Assembly (NCBI GenBank): GCA_017621295.1
Contig: JAGATI010000080.1
Coordinates: 1-14,638 of the forward strand
DNA: 14,638 bases
Source: Clostridia bacterium
GTDB taxonomy: Bacteria > Bacillota_A > Clostridia > TANB77 > CAG-508
Direction: 5' to 3'
Each line of letters begins with the position of its first letter. Within the stretch, counting starts at the first letter, position 1. The position numbers and the translations under genes are program-made. The notes under the pieces are model-generated. The model did no database searches. It worked only from the letters and a program-made list of their open reading frames with translations, and was not told the DNA's origin. Shown here one piece after another: positions 6,882 through 13,976 of this stretch.

Positions 6882-8135
6882 ATGAATAAATATATAAAAA
6901 GATTATTAGAAGATGATATATCTATAAATAGTAAATCCTTTCCTGTAATTTTGGTCTGTGGTCCTAGACAAGTAGGAAAAACTACAATTTTAGAAAAACT
7001 TTCAAACAATAAAATTAATTATGTAAGTCTAGATGATCCATTAGAAAGAAAAAATGCCAAGGAAGACCCTGCGTTATTTTTAGAAAACCATAAAGCACCA
7101 TTAATTATAGATGAAATTCAATATGCCACCGAATTATTGCCTTATATAAAAATAGCTGTAGATAAAGCTAGATTAGAATCTTTAAAAACTAATTCTAATG
7201 ACACAGGATTATATTATTTAACAGGTTCTCAAATGTTTACTATGATGAAAAATGTAAGTGAAAGTTTAGCTGGTAGAGTTGGAATAATAGATATGTATGG
7301 TTTATCGTATAGTGAACTAATTGGTAAAAATCAAGATTACTTTTTGCCAACTAAAGATAGATGTATCAAAAGAGAACACCATAAAAGACCTGAAACTCTT
7401 GAAGTTTTTGAAAAAATTATTAGAGGTTCTTTTCCAGCATTATATCAAAATGAAAATATTAGTACAGAAAAATTCTATAATAGTTATTTACGAACCTATT
7501 TAGAAAGAGATATTAGAGATATGATTACCATTAAAGAAGAAACGAAGTTTTTAACATTTATGTCTGCTGTTGCTGCTAGAACAGGTCAAGAACTAAATTA
7601 TGATAATCTAGCTAAAGATGCTGAAATAGATAGTAAAACTGCTAAAAATTGGCTTTCTTACTTAAGGACTTCTGGATTAATATTTCTATTACAACCATAT
7701 TCCAACAATCCCACCACAAGAGCTATAAAAACACCAAAAATGTATTTTACTGATACAGGACTTGCATGCTATTTAGCTGGTTATTCAGATGCAAAAACTT
7801 TAGAAAAAAGTGCCATAAATGGAAATATATTTGAAACATATGTAGTTATGGAAATTATAAAGTCTTTCGTAAATGATAATAAAGACCCAAGACTATATCT
7901 AAATTTTTATAGAGATAGTAACCAAGTAGGAATAGATTTGATTATAACTATGAACAATACTGTATATCCTATTGAAATAAAAAAATCCAAGAATCCAGAT
8001 AAAAACATGATTAAAAACTTTAATATACTAAAAAAAGGAGAAAAAGAAATCGGAGAAGGAGGAATTATTTGTATGGTTGATAAAGTAGTAGCTCTTGATA
8101 ATAAAAATATTGCAATACCTATTCAATGTATATAA
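6882..8135 (+). CDS. AAA ATPase with DUF4143-type C-terminal domain
   Basis: A 417-residue protein of the widespread ATP-binding family (AAA_14 plus DUF4143 in Pfam terms). N-terminal ATPase: Walker A GPRQVGKTT (27-35), Walker B LIIDEIQ (74-80), sensor LTGSQ (113-117) and a likely arginine finger in SESLAGRV (126-133). The middle carries the family phrase RTYLERDIRDM (204-214) and a winged-helix-like stretch with YDNLAKDAEIDSKTAKNWLSYL (240-261). The C-terminus shows a PD-(D/E)XK-like pattern: E318 in FETYV, D352 in VGIDLII and E365/K367 in YPIEIKK, as seen in DUF4143 proteins. The biological role of the family is not settled; DNA-related or defence-related functions have been suggested. The start at 6882 follows AAGGAGGAG. 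The gene is full length with all motifs, and is probably cotranscribed with the deacetylase or independently expressed. Confidence 0.9.
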   Translation: MNKYIKRLLEDDISINSKSFPVILVCGPRQVGKTTILEKLSNNKINYVSLDDPLERKNAKEDPALFLENHKAPLIIDEIQYATELLPYIKIAVDKARLESLKTNSNDTGLYYLTGSQMFTMMKNVSESLAGRVGIIDMYGLSYSELIGKNQDYFLPTKDRCIKREHHKRPETLEVFEKIIRGSFPALYQNENISTEKFYNSYLRTYLERDIRDMITIKEETKFLTFMSAVAARTGQELNYDNLAKDAEIDSKTAKNWLSYLRTSGLIFLLQPYSNNPTTRAIKTPKMYFTDTGLACYLAGYSDAKTLEKSAINGNIFETYVVMEIIKSFVNDNKDPRLYLNFYRDSNQVGIDLIITMNNTVYPIEIKKSKNPDKNMIKNFNILKKGEKEIGEGGIICMVDKVVALDNKNIAIPIQCI

Positions 8136-8218
8136 ATTGTTTAAAATATGTAACTTATTATATGTTATATATTAATAAATTTATTGTTAATGTTTAATCT
8201 ACTGTAAACTTAACAAAC

Positions 8219-8350
8219 TCAAAATTCAAACAGTTTAGGGTAATCCAGACTCAGAGTAGATGTAAATTTATCTTAAGATTATTATGTATCCAAACCATTA
8301 TAATTTCAAAAACATTTACATCTACTCTGAATTTATACTGCTAATTTTGA
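8219..8350. repeat. Inverted repeat between convergent genes (MITE-like or terminator-like)
   Basis: A 17-bp perfect inverted repeat (8251-8267, TCAGAGTAGATGTAAAT, and 8314-8330) is flanked outward by two more matching pairs: CAGT (8231-8234) with ACTG (8337-8340), and TCAAAATT (8219-8226) with AATTTTGA (8343-8350). The whole stretch of about 130 bp can fold into one interrupted hairpin. It lies between the convergent ATPase gene and gatD-like gene. A role as a bidirectional terminator is possible, but no T-runs follow the stems. A decayed miniature transposable element is the other reading. It shares no sequence with the element at 5749-5908. Confidence 0.5.
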
Positions 8351-8425
8351 ACTGCCAATTATCCTGTAGTAATTTATTTAATATAAGTTTTTACATTCTT
8401 ATTTTCTCTTTTTATATTCCTTATA

Positions 8426-9121
8426 TTATAAACTTTTAAACTCTTCTAATCTAATTTCATATGCCTTCATACATTCTTCTTCAAAAGCAAGTTTTGGTTC
8501 ATTTATTCCCATTAATTTTAGAATTTTTTTTGTAAAAAGAGGATTTAAAATTAGTATTGGCCCAAGCAAGCTTGTTCCAAAGAAATTTCTTATACGTATT
8601 CCTTCTAAATTAGATTCTTTATTTATTCCAATACCTTTAGTTGTCTTTATAAAATAATTTTCTTTATTTTCTCCATATTCCATAGTAAACTGACTTTTAA
8701 AACCAACTATTTCTATATCCTCAAATTCTCCTGTAAAAAGACAATTATATCTATTAAACATATCTCTTTTGGAATGTAGATTAATTATTCCTAATCCTTC
8801 TACTTTGCTTCCATCTTCATTTTCTATATAATTTTCTAATACTTGCATTGCATTTCCTGTAAATAAAAATACAACATCTTTATTTATCAGTTCTTGAATT
8901 TTTTCTTTATATTGTAATAATTTTTGAATTACTTTTTCCTGCATTTTTTCTGTCATTGGACCTAAATATATTAAATTTACACTATTTTCTACAAAATATG
9001 GAACCTCTTCTATAGATGTATTTATAAATTCTGCATCTGGTAAACATTGTTGTAAATATTTCATATTGCTTATATCCCCAAATAAATTACATAGTTCAGG
9101 AAATAAAACTTCAATCTTCAT
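8426..9121 (-). CDS. gatD: GatD-like glutamine amidotransferase domain protein lacking catalytic Cys and His
   Basis: A 231-residue protein that aligns with GatD, the glutaminase subunit of lipid II isoglutaminyl synthase. Family marks: PELCNLFGDISN (8-19; usually PDLMNLYGDRGN), DVVFLFTGNAMQVL (82-95) and FFGTSLLGPILILNP (180-194). In working GatD the second segment reads AICGGYQ with the nucleophile cysteine, and the third reads GTYLHGPLLPKNP with the catalytic histidine. Here these positions are T88 and L186, so glutamine hydrolysis by the known mechanism should be impossible. The remaining cysteines (C11, C26, C127, C217) are not at the nucleophile elbow. The reading frame is intact and starts inside the end of the murT-like gene (11-bp overlap), implying translational coupling and a conserved complex. 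It is either a non-catalytic structural partner or a divergent enzyme using another nitrogen source. The symbol marks homology only. Confidence 0.8.
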   Translation of the reverse strand: MKIEVLFPELCNLFGDISNMKYLQQCLPDAEFINTSIEEVPYFVENSVNLIYLGPMTEKMQEKVIQKLLQYKEKIQELINKDVVFLFTGNAMQVLENYIENEDGSKVEGLGIINLHSKRDMFNRYNCLFTGEFEDIEIVGFKSQFTMEYGENKENYFIKTTKGIGINKESNLEGIRIRNFFGTSLLGPILILNPLFTKKILKLMGINEPKLAFEEECMKAYEIRLEEFKSL

Positions 9122-10499
9122 TATTATTCTCCTCCATATTCTTTTGCATTTTTATTATTTCTTTTACTTTATTTTTTACATTTTCACATAATTCAAGTGA
9201 ATATAAATCATATAAAATAAATACTTTTTCTATATTGTCTGTTTCCAAATTAGATACAGCTTCAATTTCATCTTTAGCATAAACAATTTTTTCTTTTGGA
9301 ACCCCTGCTATTAGTAAACGTACGACCGTATCCATATATCTTTTTCCACCAACAATAATTTGCTTTGTTTCTTCACTATTTAAAAATTCATAATCAGCAT
9401 CATAATACCATGTTATTACTTCTGAATCTTCATGTAAATCATCTAGTATTAATATTACAGATTTACTTACCTTTTGTTTTCTCACATAATCAAAAGCCCT
9501 AGAACATGCTATTGGATTTTGTCCTTTTGCTAAATGCATAATTATTTCTATTCCAGATTCTTCTTCTTTTTTAAATCTTGTTTCTACTATATTCAGTTTT
9601 TGCATAGATTTTATTATTTCATTAGAATTAAGTCCAATTTGTTTAAGTACTGTAATTGCTGCTATAATATTATATATATTAATTATATTATCAGATACTA
9701 ATGGATAATTATTTAATGTACCATTTTCATTAAGCTCCATACTTCTTTCTTCTTCATTTACATCAGTACACAAATAATTTATTTTTGGTGTCTTAAAATC
9801 ACATTTTGGGCAATGCATTTTACCTATATGATGATATCTATAATAATCATATTCCAATTTAGAAAAACATCTTGGGCAAACTATAATGTCTCTTACAATA
9901 TTTTCACTTTCTATTGTATCGTCTGATATTTTATCTATTCCAAAAAATATTTTTTTATTTTCTTTACCTAAATTACTACAAATAGGATCATCCCCATTTA
10001 ATATTAATATAGTTTCCTTTGGCAAATTATCATTAATAACACTATATATAAATTCTGTATGTGCATTTCTTTTTAATGAATCTCTAAATAAATTAGTACA
10101 TATTAGATATGTTGGTTTTAAATATGGATATACTATTTTAGAACTTCTCTCATCTATTTCTAATACTGCAATTTTCTTTTTTACTTTTCCAGTAATAGAT
10201 ACTCCATTAATTAAACTTGTTGTAATTCCAGATTTAATATTAGACCCAAGTTTATTTTCTATAATAGAATATCCATTATCTATTAATATATCATCTATAA
10301 AATTTGATACTGTTGTCTTACCATTTGTTCCTGTTACTCCAATTATTATTTCTGGTTTTTCAATTTGAGCCAAGAAATCTTTATTTAATTTTAATGCTAT
10401 TTTTCCTGGGAAATCTGTTGCATTCCTTTTTAATAATTTTAATATCTTTGTAATTATTTTTACTATAACTAATACTATCAAAAATTTTAACTTTTTCAT
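9111..10499 (-). CDS. murT: MurT-like Mur ligase (lipid II isoglutaminyl synthase ligase subunit homologue)
   Basis: A 462-residue protein with an N-terminal hydrophobic stretch (6-20). The Mur ligase central domain has the ATP loop GVTGTNGKTT (54-63) and LNGDDP (167-172). A Cys4 zinc ribbon (C208-P-R-C211 and C230-P-K-C233) is inserted in the central domain, diagnostic for MurT. The C-terminal domain (DUF1727 type) carries ILDDLHEDSEVITWYYDADYEFL-like sequence at about 351-373; MurT proteins usually have NDNYADGRDVSWIWD here. The phrase NLFRDSLKRNAH (136-147) also deviates from the usual NLFRDQLDRYGE. Canonical MurT with GatD amidates D-glutamate of lipid II to D-isoglutamine. Both partners diverge here, so the substrate may differ. 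A good AAGGAG ribosome binding site precedes the ATG at 10499. The gene is the first of a two-gene operon. Confidence 0.88.
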   Translation of the reverse strand: MKKLKFLIVLVIVKIITKILKLLKRNATDFPGKIALKLNKDFLAQIEKPEIIIGVTGTNGKTTVSNFIDDILIDNGYSIIENKLGSNIKSGITTSLINGVSITGKVKKKIAVLEIDERSSKIVYPYLKPTYLICTNLFRDSLKRNAHTEFIYSVINDNLPKETILILNGDDPICSNLGKENKKIFFGIDKISDDTIESENIVRDIIVCPRCFSKLEYDYYRYHHIGKMHCPKCDFKTPKINYLCTDVNEEERSMELNENGTLNNYPLVSDNIINIYNIIAAITVLKQIGLNSNEIIKSMQKLNIVETRFKKEEESGIEIIMHLAKGQNPIACSRAFDYVRKQKVSKSVILILDDLHEDSEVITWYYDADYEFLNSEETKQIIVGGKRYMDTVVRLLIAGVPKEKIVYAKDEIEAVSNLETDNIEKVFILYDLYSLELCENVKNKVKEIIKMQKNMEENNNED

Positions 10500-10790
10500 A
10501 TGTTTCTCCTTTTTTTATATAAATAAGCCCCTAATATTAATACAAATAAGTAATACATACTGTTTCATTTTTTATAAAATTCTACTTTAAATTTTTATAA
10601 TTTACAACATAAAAATAAATGACTATTATTCATTTTTAAATAGATAAGTAATATTATTATTTTCTATAATAATTATAAAAAAACTAAGAAACTTTTATGA
10701 AATATACCTTCATTTAAATTTTAAGACAATAGTCTATTTTTATATACTAAGTGAAGTTACTTTTCATTCATTGTTTCTTAGCTTCTTATT
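10500..10790. other. AT-rich region upstream of the murT-like gene
   Basis: No gene or remnant is visible on either strand beyond short frames without ribosome binding sites. It contains the likely promoter listed separately and several A/T-only imperfect palindromes (for example near 10640-10675), which have no distinguishing signal. Confidence 0.5.
10579..10607 (-). promoter_or_regulatory. Candidate sigma-A promoter of the murT-gatD operon
   Basis: On the minus strand TTGTAA (10607-10602), a 17-bp spacer and TAGAAT (10584-10579). It leaves a leader of about 75 bases before the ATG at 10499. The match is moderate, and AT-rich sequence gives chance matches. Confidence 0.4.
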
Positions 10791-11033
10791 TTATGCGATT
10801 TTTGAATAGATATCATCTAATAGTTTTTCTATTCTTGAAATTCTCGTTTCAAAAACAGTATTTGTCATATCGCTTATTTCGTTATATTCCTGTAATTTTT
10901 GTAATTTTTTCATATTTGTTTTATGATTTTTTTCTACTATTTTTATTGTTTTTTCTTGATTATTTCTTATTTCATTAACTGCTTCTTTTATTTGCTTAAA
11001 TTCTTCGCTACTAACATTTTTTATTATTTCCAT
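10791..11033 (-). CDS. Small coiled-coil protein of unknown function
   Basis: An 80-residue, highly charged, helical protein. I chose the ATG at 11033 because AGAGGTGAT lies six bases before it; the frame is also open to an ATG at 11054, which would place the ribosome binding site inside the coding region. The sequence is a run of heptad-like repeats (FKQIKEAVNEIRNNQ, then KTIKIVEKNHKTNMKKLQKL, then TRISRIEKLLDDIYSKI), predicting a long coiled coil without membrane segments or cysteine motifs. I do not recognise a family. It has its own well-formed promoter (11069-11097), so it is a genuine gene and not a shadow. It lies downstream of aspS on the same strand. Confidence 0.7.
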   Translation of the reverse strand: MEIIKNVSSEEFKQIKEAVNEIRNNQEKTIKIVEKNHKTNMKKLQKLQEYNEISDMTNTVFETRISRIEKLLDDIYSKIA

Positions 11034-11068
11034 ACCTAAATCACCTCTTTGCAAATAAAATTAAGCAT

Positions 11069-11097
11069 ATATTATCATAAAACATTTGTGTGGTCAA
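11069..11097 (-). promoter_or_regulatory. Strong sigma-A promoter of the coiled-coil gene
   Basis: On the minus strand TTGACC (11097-11092), exactly 17 bp, then TAATAT (11074-11069) preceded by TGA, an extended -10. The start codon at 11033 lies about 35 bases downstream, giving a very short leader. Confidence 0.75.
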
Positions 11098-11154
11098 TAG
11101 TTTAATATCAAAAGTTGTTATTTAATTATTATTTAACAAATTTAGTTCTAAACT

Positions 11155-12907
11155 TTATTCATCAATTTTTATATGAACATCTTCTAATTGTTTTTTAGAT
11201 ACATTAGATGGTGCTTTCATCAATAAATCTCTTGCCTTTTTATTTTTAGGAAAAGCTATTACTTCTCTTATATTTTGACTATCAGAAATTAACATTACCA
11301 TTCTATCTAAACCTGGTGCAGCACCTGCATGTGGTGGTGTTCCATATTGAAATGCATTATAAAGCGCTCCAAATTTTGATTTAACATCATCTTCTGTATA
11401 TCCTGCAATTTCAAATGCTTTAACCATTAATTCTGGATTATGATTTCTAACAGCACCTGATGCCATTTCATAACCATTACATACTAAATCATATTGATAT
11501 GCTAAAATATCTAATGGATTCATATTCTCTAAAGCTTCCATTCCACCTTGTGGCATAGAAAATGGATTATGATTAAAATCTATTGTTCCTTCATCTGATA
11601 ATTCATACATTGGGAAATCTACAATCCAACAGAATTTGTAAACATTTTTTTCTATTAAATCTAAACGTTTTCCAAGTTCTATTCTAACAAGACCTGCTAT
11701 TTTTTGAGCTACTTTAAATTCATCTGCAACAAAGAAAATACTGTCATTTACTTTAACACCTAGATTTTGAAGTCCAATTTTTATTTCTTCAGTTATAAAT
11801 TTAGAAATACCACCAGTATACTCTCCGTTTTCATCTATTTTGACCCATGCTAAACCTTTTGCTCCAGCTTCTTCTTTTGCAAATGCGTCCATACCATCAA
11901 AAAATTTACGTCCTTGAACTCCACCATTAGGAACAATTATTATTTTAACTGTTTTTCCTTTAAATGCATTAAATTCAGTATTTACAAAAATCTTTGTAGC
12001 ATCTTGTATAATTAATGGATTCCTTAAATCTGGTTTATCTATACCATATTTCTCCATTGCTTCTAAGTATGGAATACGTATAAAAGGTCCGGGCATCAAC
12101 TTTCCAAGTAGTGTTTTCTCTAAATACTTGTGGAACAACACTTTCCGCTACTTCAAAAACGTCATCTTGGGTTGCAAAACTCATTTCATAATCTAATTGA
12201 TAAAATTCGCCTGGCGCTCTATCTGCTCTTGGATCTTCATCTCTAAAACATGGTGCTATTTGATAATATTTGTTAAATCCTGAAACCATTAGCAATTGTT
12301 TAAATTGTTGTGGTGCTTGTGGAAGTGCATAAAACTCTCCTGGATGTAATCTACTTGGCACCAAAAAGTCTCTTGCTCCTTCTGGTGATGAATTAGCTAA
12401 GATTGGTGTTTGTATTTCTGTAAATCCTAATTCTTCCATTTTATTTCTTAATGATTTCATTATTTTAGAACGAAGTAAAATATTCTTATGTATTTTATCA
12501 TTTCTTAAATCTAAGAATCTATATTCTAATCTTAAATCTTCTCTTACAGATGAAATATCTACTTTTTCTGAATTAATTTCAAAAGGAAGTACATTTTTAC
12601 ATTTTCCTAAAACTTCTATTTCATTTACTTCTATTTCTATTTCTCCTGTAGGGATTTTATTATTTTTATTTGTTCTTCCTACAACTTTTCCACATACAGA
12701 AATTACACATTCTGTTACTAATTCTTCTTTAACTGTTACTGAATCTGATATAACGCCCTGAGTTATTCCAAATTCATCTCTTAAATCTATAAATTTCATT
12801 GCGCCTAAATTTCTTATTCTTTGAACCCAACCTGCAAGTTTAACAGTTTCTCCAACATTTTTAATATTTAATTCTCCACAATTATGGTCTCTATATCTAT
12901 TTTTCAT
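11155..12907 (-). pseudogene. aspS: Aspartyl-tRNA synthetase gene with a single frameshift
   Basis: Two overlapping frames together give a complete bacterial AspRS of about 583 residues. The first (from the ATG at 12907, after AAGGAG) has the OB-fold anticodon domain (1-105), motif 1 ([21 protein letters not shown] region, 164-184) and motif 2 ([16 protein letters not shown], 220-235), and is in register to about residue 273 (KVDAR). The second continues with [15 protein letters not shown], the GAD insertion domain, motif 3 (GLDRMVMLI) and the C-terminal tail. The break is at GATGCCCGGACC on the minus strand. Removing one base, most simply the A at 12088, restores ARPFIRIPY. There is no slippery heptamer, so programmed frameshifting is unlikely. 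AspRS is essential: the shift is either a sequencing or assembly error, or a second gene exists. As written, the product ends after 290 residues, without most of the catalytic domain. Confidence 0.9.
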
Positions 12908-12979
12908 TCTTGTCTCCTTTTTTATTTTTTAGATAGCGATTTATACTTTTTTAATTATTACTACCTTTAAGTTTGTATT

Positions 12980-13007
12980 ATTATATCAAAAATCCACTAA
13001 AATTCAA
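12980..13007 (-). promoter_or_regulatory. aspS: Candidate aspS promoter overlapping a terminator hairpin
   Basis: On the minus strand TTGAAT (13007-13002), a 16-bp spacer and TATAAT (12985-12980), leaving about 70 bases of leader. The -35 box lies inside the hairpin of the preceding terminator, so the terminator arm and promoter share sequence. The leader is too short for a T-box element. Confidence 0.55.
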
Positions 13008-13035
13008 TGGTTTATACCATAATTTTAGTGGATTT
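12988..13035 (-). terminator. Terminator of the NUDIX-maf transcription unit
   Basis: A 15-bp perfect stem (12990-13004 with 13021-13035, AAATCCACTAAAATT/AATTTTAGTGGATTT) has an inner ATGG/CCAT pair. On the minus strand it is followed by T5 (12992-12988). It ends transcripts coming from 13108-13874 and is probably the original maf terminator. Confidence 0.75.
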
Positions 13036-13107
13036 ATATATATAATTTATGATAATTTCATCCAATATCTATATTTAAAGCTTTCATATACTATTTTTAA
13101 ATAAACT

Positions 13108-13332
13108 TTATATATATTCTTTTATAAAATCATATAACTTATGTGTTGGTAAACCAATAGCAGTAGTATGATTTCCAACTATTTTCTCTATAAATACACA
13201 AAAACTAGTCTGAACAGCAAATCCTCCTGCTTTATCTAATGGCTTACCAATCTTAATCCAATTATCGATTTCATCATCACTCATATCTTTTATATAAATA
13301 TCTACAATATCGTAATCTATATATTTTTTAAC
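13108..13332 (-). pseudogene. maf: C-terminal remnant of a Maf-family nucleotide pyrophosphatase
   Basis: On the minus strand an open frame without a start codon (13332 to the TAA at 13110-13108) encodes about 74 residues. It contains MSDDEIDNWIKIGKPLDKAG, then GFAVQTSFCVFIEKIVGN and GLPTHKLYDFIKEYI. These are the C-terminal hallmarks of Maf proteins (EEIDAYI..GEP.DKAG, then F.E.I.G, then GLP...LY). About 120 residues, including the catalytic N-terminal SxxR segment, are gone. Maf proteins hydrolyse non-canonical nucleoside triphosphates and affect septation in Bacillus. The remnant begins inside the last codons of the NUDIX gene in another frame, so a rearrangement joined the two. Confidence 0.8.
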
Positions 13333-13874
13333 TTATTATTTAATTTATTATAAATTGGAATCATTTGTTCTTCATGTATATTTTTTACTACATCTTCTAT
13401 ATTTATCCACTGTACCCCAGTATTTTCATCTTCTTTTATTCTTATCACATCTTTTTCATCCGCTTCTAATAAAAAACAACAATCTAAATGTAAATGAGTA
13501 GCAACACGCTTTCCTCTTTTTTCATGTGCATTTACTCCTAGAATCTCTATACTATATATTCCATCACTTAATAACTTAAAATTTTTAATTCCAGTTTCTT
13601 CTTCCGCTTCTTTTAATGCTACCTTTAATAAATCTTCTTCTCCATCACTATGTCCACCAGTCCATGCCCAAGATTTATATATATTATGATATATCATTAA
13701 TACTTTTGTTCTATCTTTATTAATAATCCAATTTGAAGCTGTAAAATGAGCAAATTCATTATCTCTTACTAACAAATTATCAAAAGTGTCCATATATTTT
13801 AGAATTACTTCTTTATCTTTTGCTTCTACTTCATCATATGGTACATATTTTTCTATTTCTTTTCTTAAATTCAT
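13317..13874 (-). CDS. NUDIX hydrolase
   Basis: A 185-residue protein with a recognisable Nudix box from G74 to I96: GHSDGEED, then KEAEEETGI. The consensus GX5EX7REUXEEXGU is kept except that lysine replaces the arginine (K88). The catalytic metal-binding glutamates of REUXEE are present (E89, E92, E93). Members remove a nucleoside monophosphate from a diphosphate linked to another group; the substrate here cannot be inferred. The N-terminus (MNLRKEIEKYVPYDEVEAKDKE) and WTGGHSDG form are those of a common clostridial subgroup. GTGAGGAAT precedes the ATG at 13874. The C-terminus ends in low-complexity NKLNNKLKNI and overlaps the maf remnant by 16 bases, so its natural end may have been altered. 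Confidence 0.9.
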   Translation of the reverse strand: MNLRKEIEKYVPYDEVEAKDKEVILKYMDTFDNLLVRDNEFAHFTASNWIINKDRTKVLMIYHNIYKSWAWTGGHSDGEEDLLKVALKEAEEETGIKNFKLLSDGIYSIEILGVNAHEKRGKRVATHLHLDCCFLLEADEKDVIRIKEDENTGVQWINIEDVVKNIHEEQMIPIYNKLNNKLKNI

Positions 13875-13915
13875 TATATATTCCTCACTTTCTTTTTCAT
13901 ATCATATACTAACAT

Positions 13916-13964
13916 AAAAAAATTTCTGAATCAACTATTTTAGTTACAAATAGTAAATCAGAAA
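13916..13964 (-). terminator. Terminator of the toxIN locus
   Basis: A two-part stem lies directly after toxN: TTTCTGA/TCAGAAA (13923-13929 with 13958-13964) outside, ACTATTT/AAATAGT inside. On the minus strand T7 (13922-13916) follows. It is a complete intrinsic terminator. Confidence 0.85.
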
Positions 13965-13976
13965 ATTTTATATTTT

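Noticed and set aside
6824..7009. Minus-strand protein at the start of the ATPase gene
   Set aside because: It overlaps the Walker A region of the ATPase on the opposite strand and has no start signals.
8426..9121. Cobyric acid synthase (CobQ) amidotransferase
   Set aside because: Short length and the overlapping MurT-like gene with its zinc ribbon place it with GatD; no cobalamin genes are nearby.
9886..10368. Plus-strand protein of 160 residues
   Set aside because: It is the reverse shadow of the murT-like gene, with no ribosome binding site and biased residues.
10751..10978. Plus-strand Phe/Leu-rich membrane protein
   Set aside because: It is the antisense of the coiled-coil gene, which has a promoter and a ribosome binding site, while this frame has neither.
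12080..12095. Programmed ribosomal frameshift in aspS
   Set aside because: No slippery heptamer, no internal Shine-Dalgarno element placed for frameshifting and no stimulatory structure are visible; no such event is known to me for AspRS.
12908..12980. T-box leader upstream of aspS
   Set aside because: Only about 70 bases lie between the promoter and start codon, and no T-box core sequence or specifier stem can be seen.
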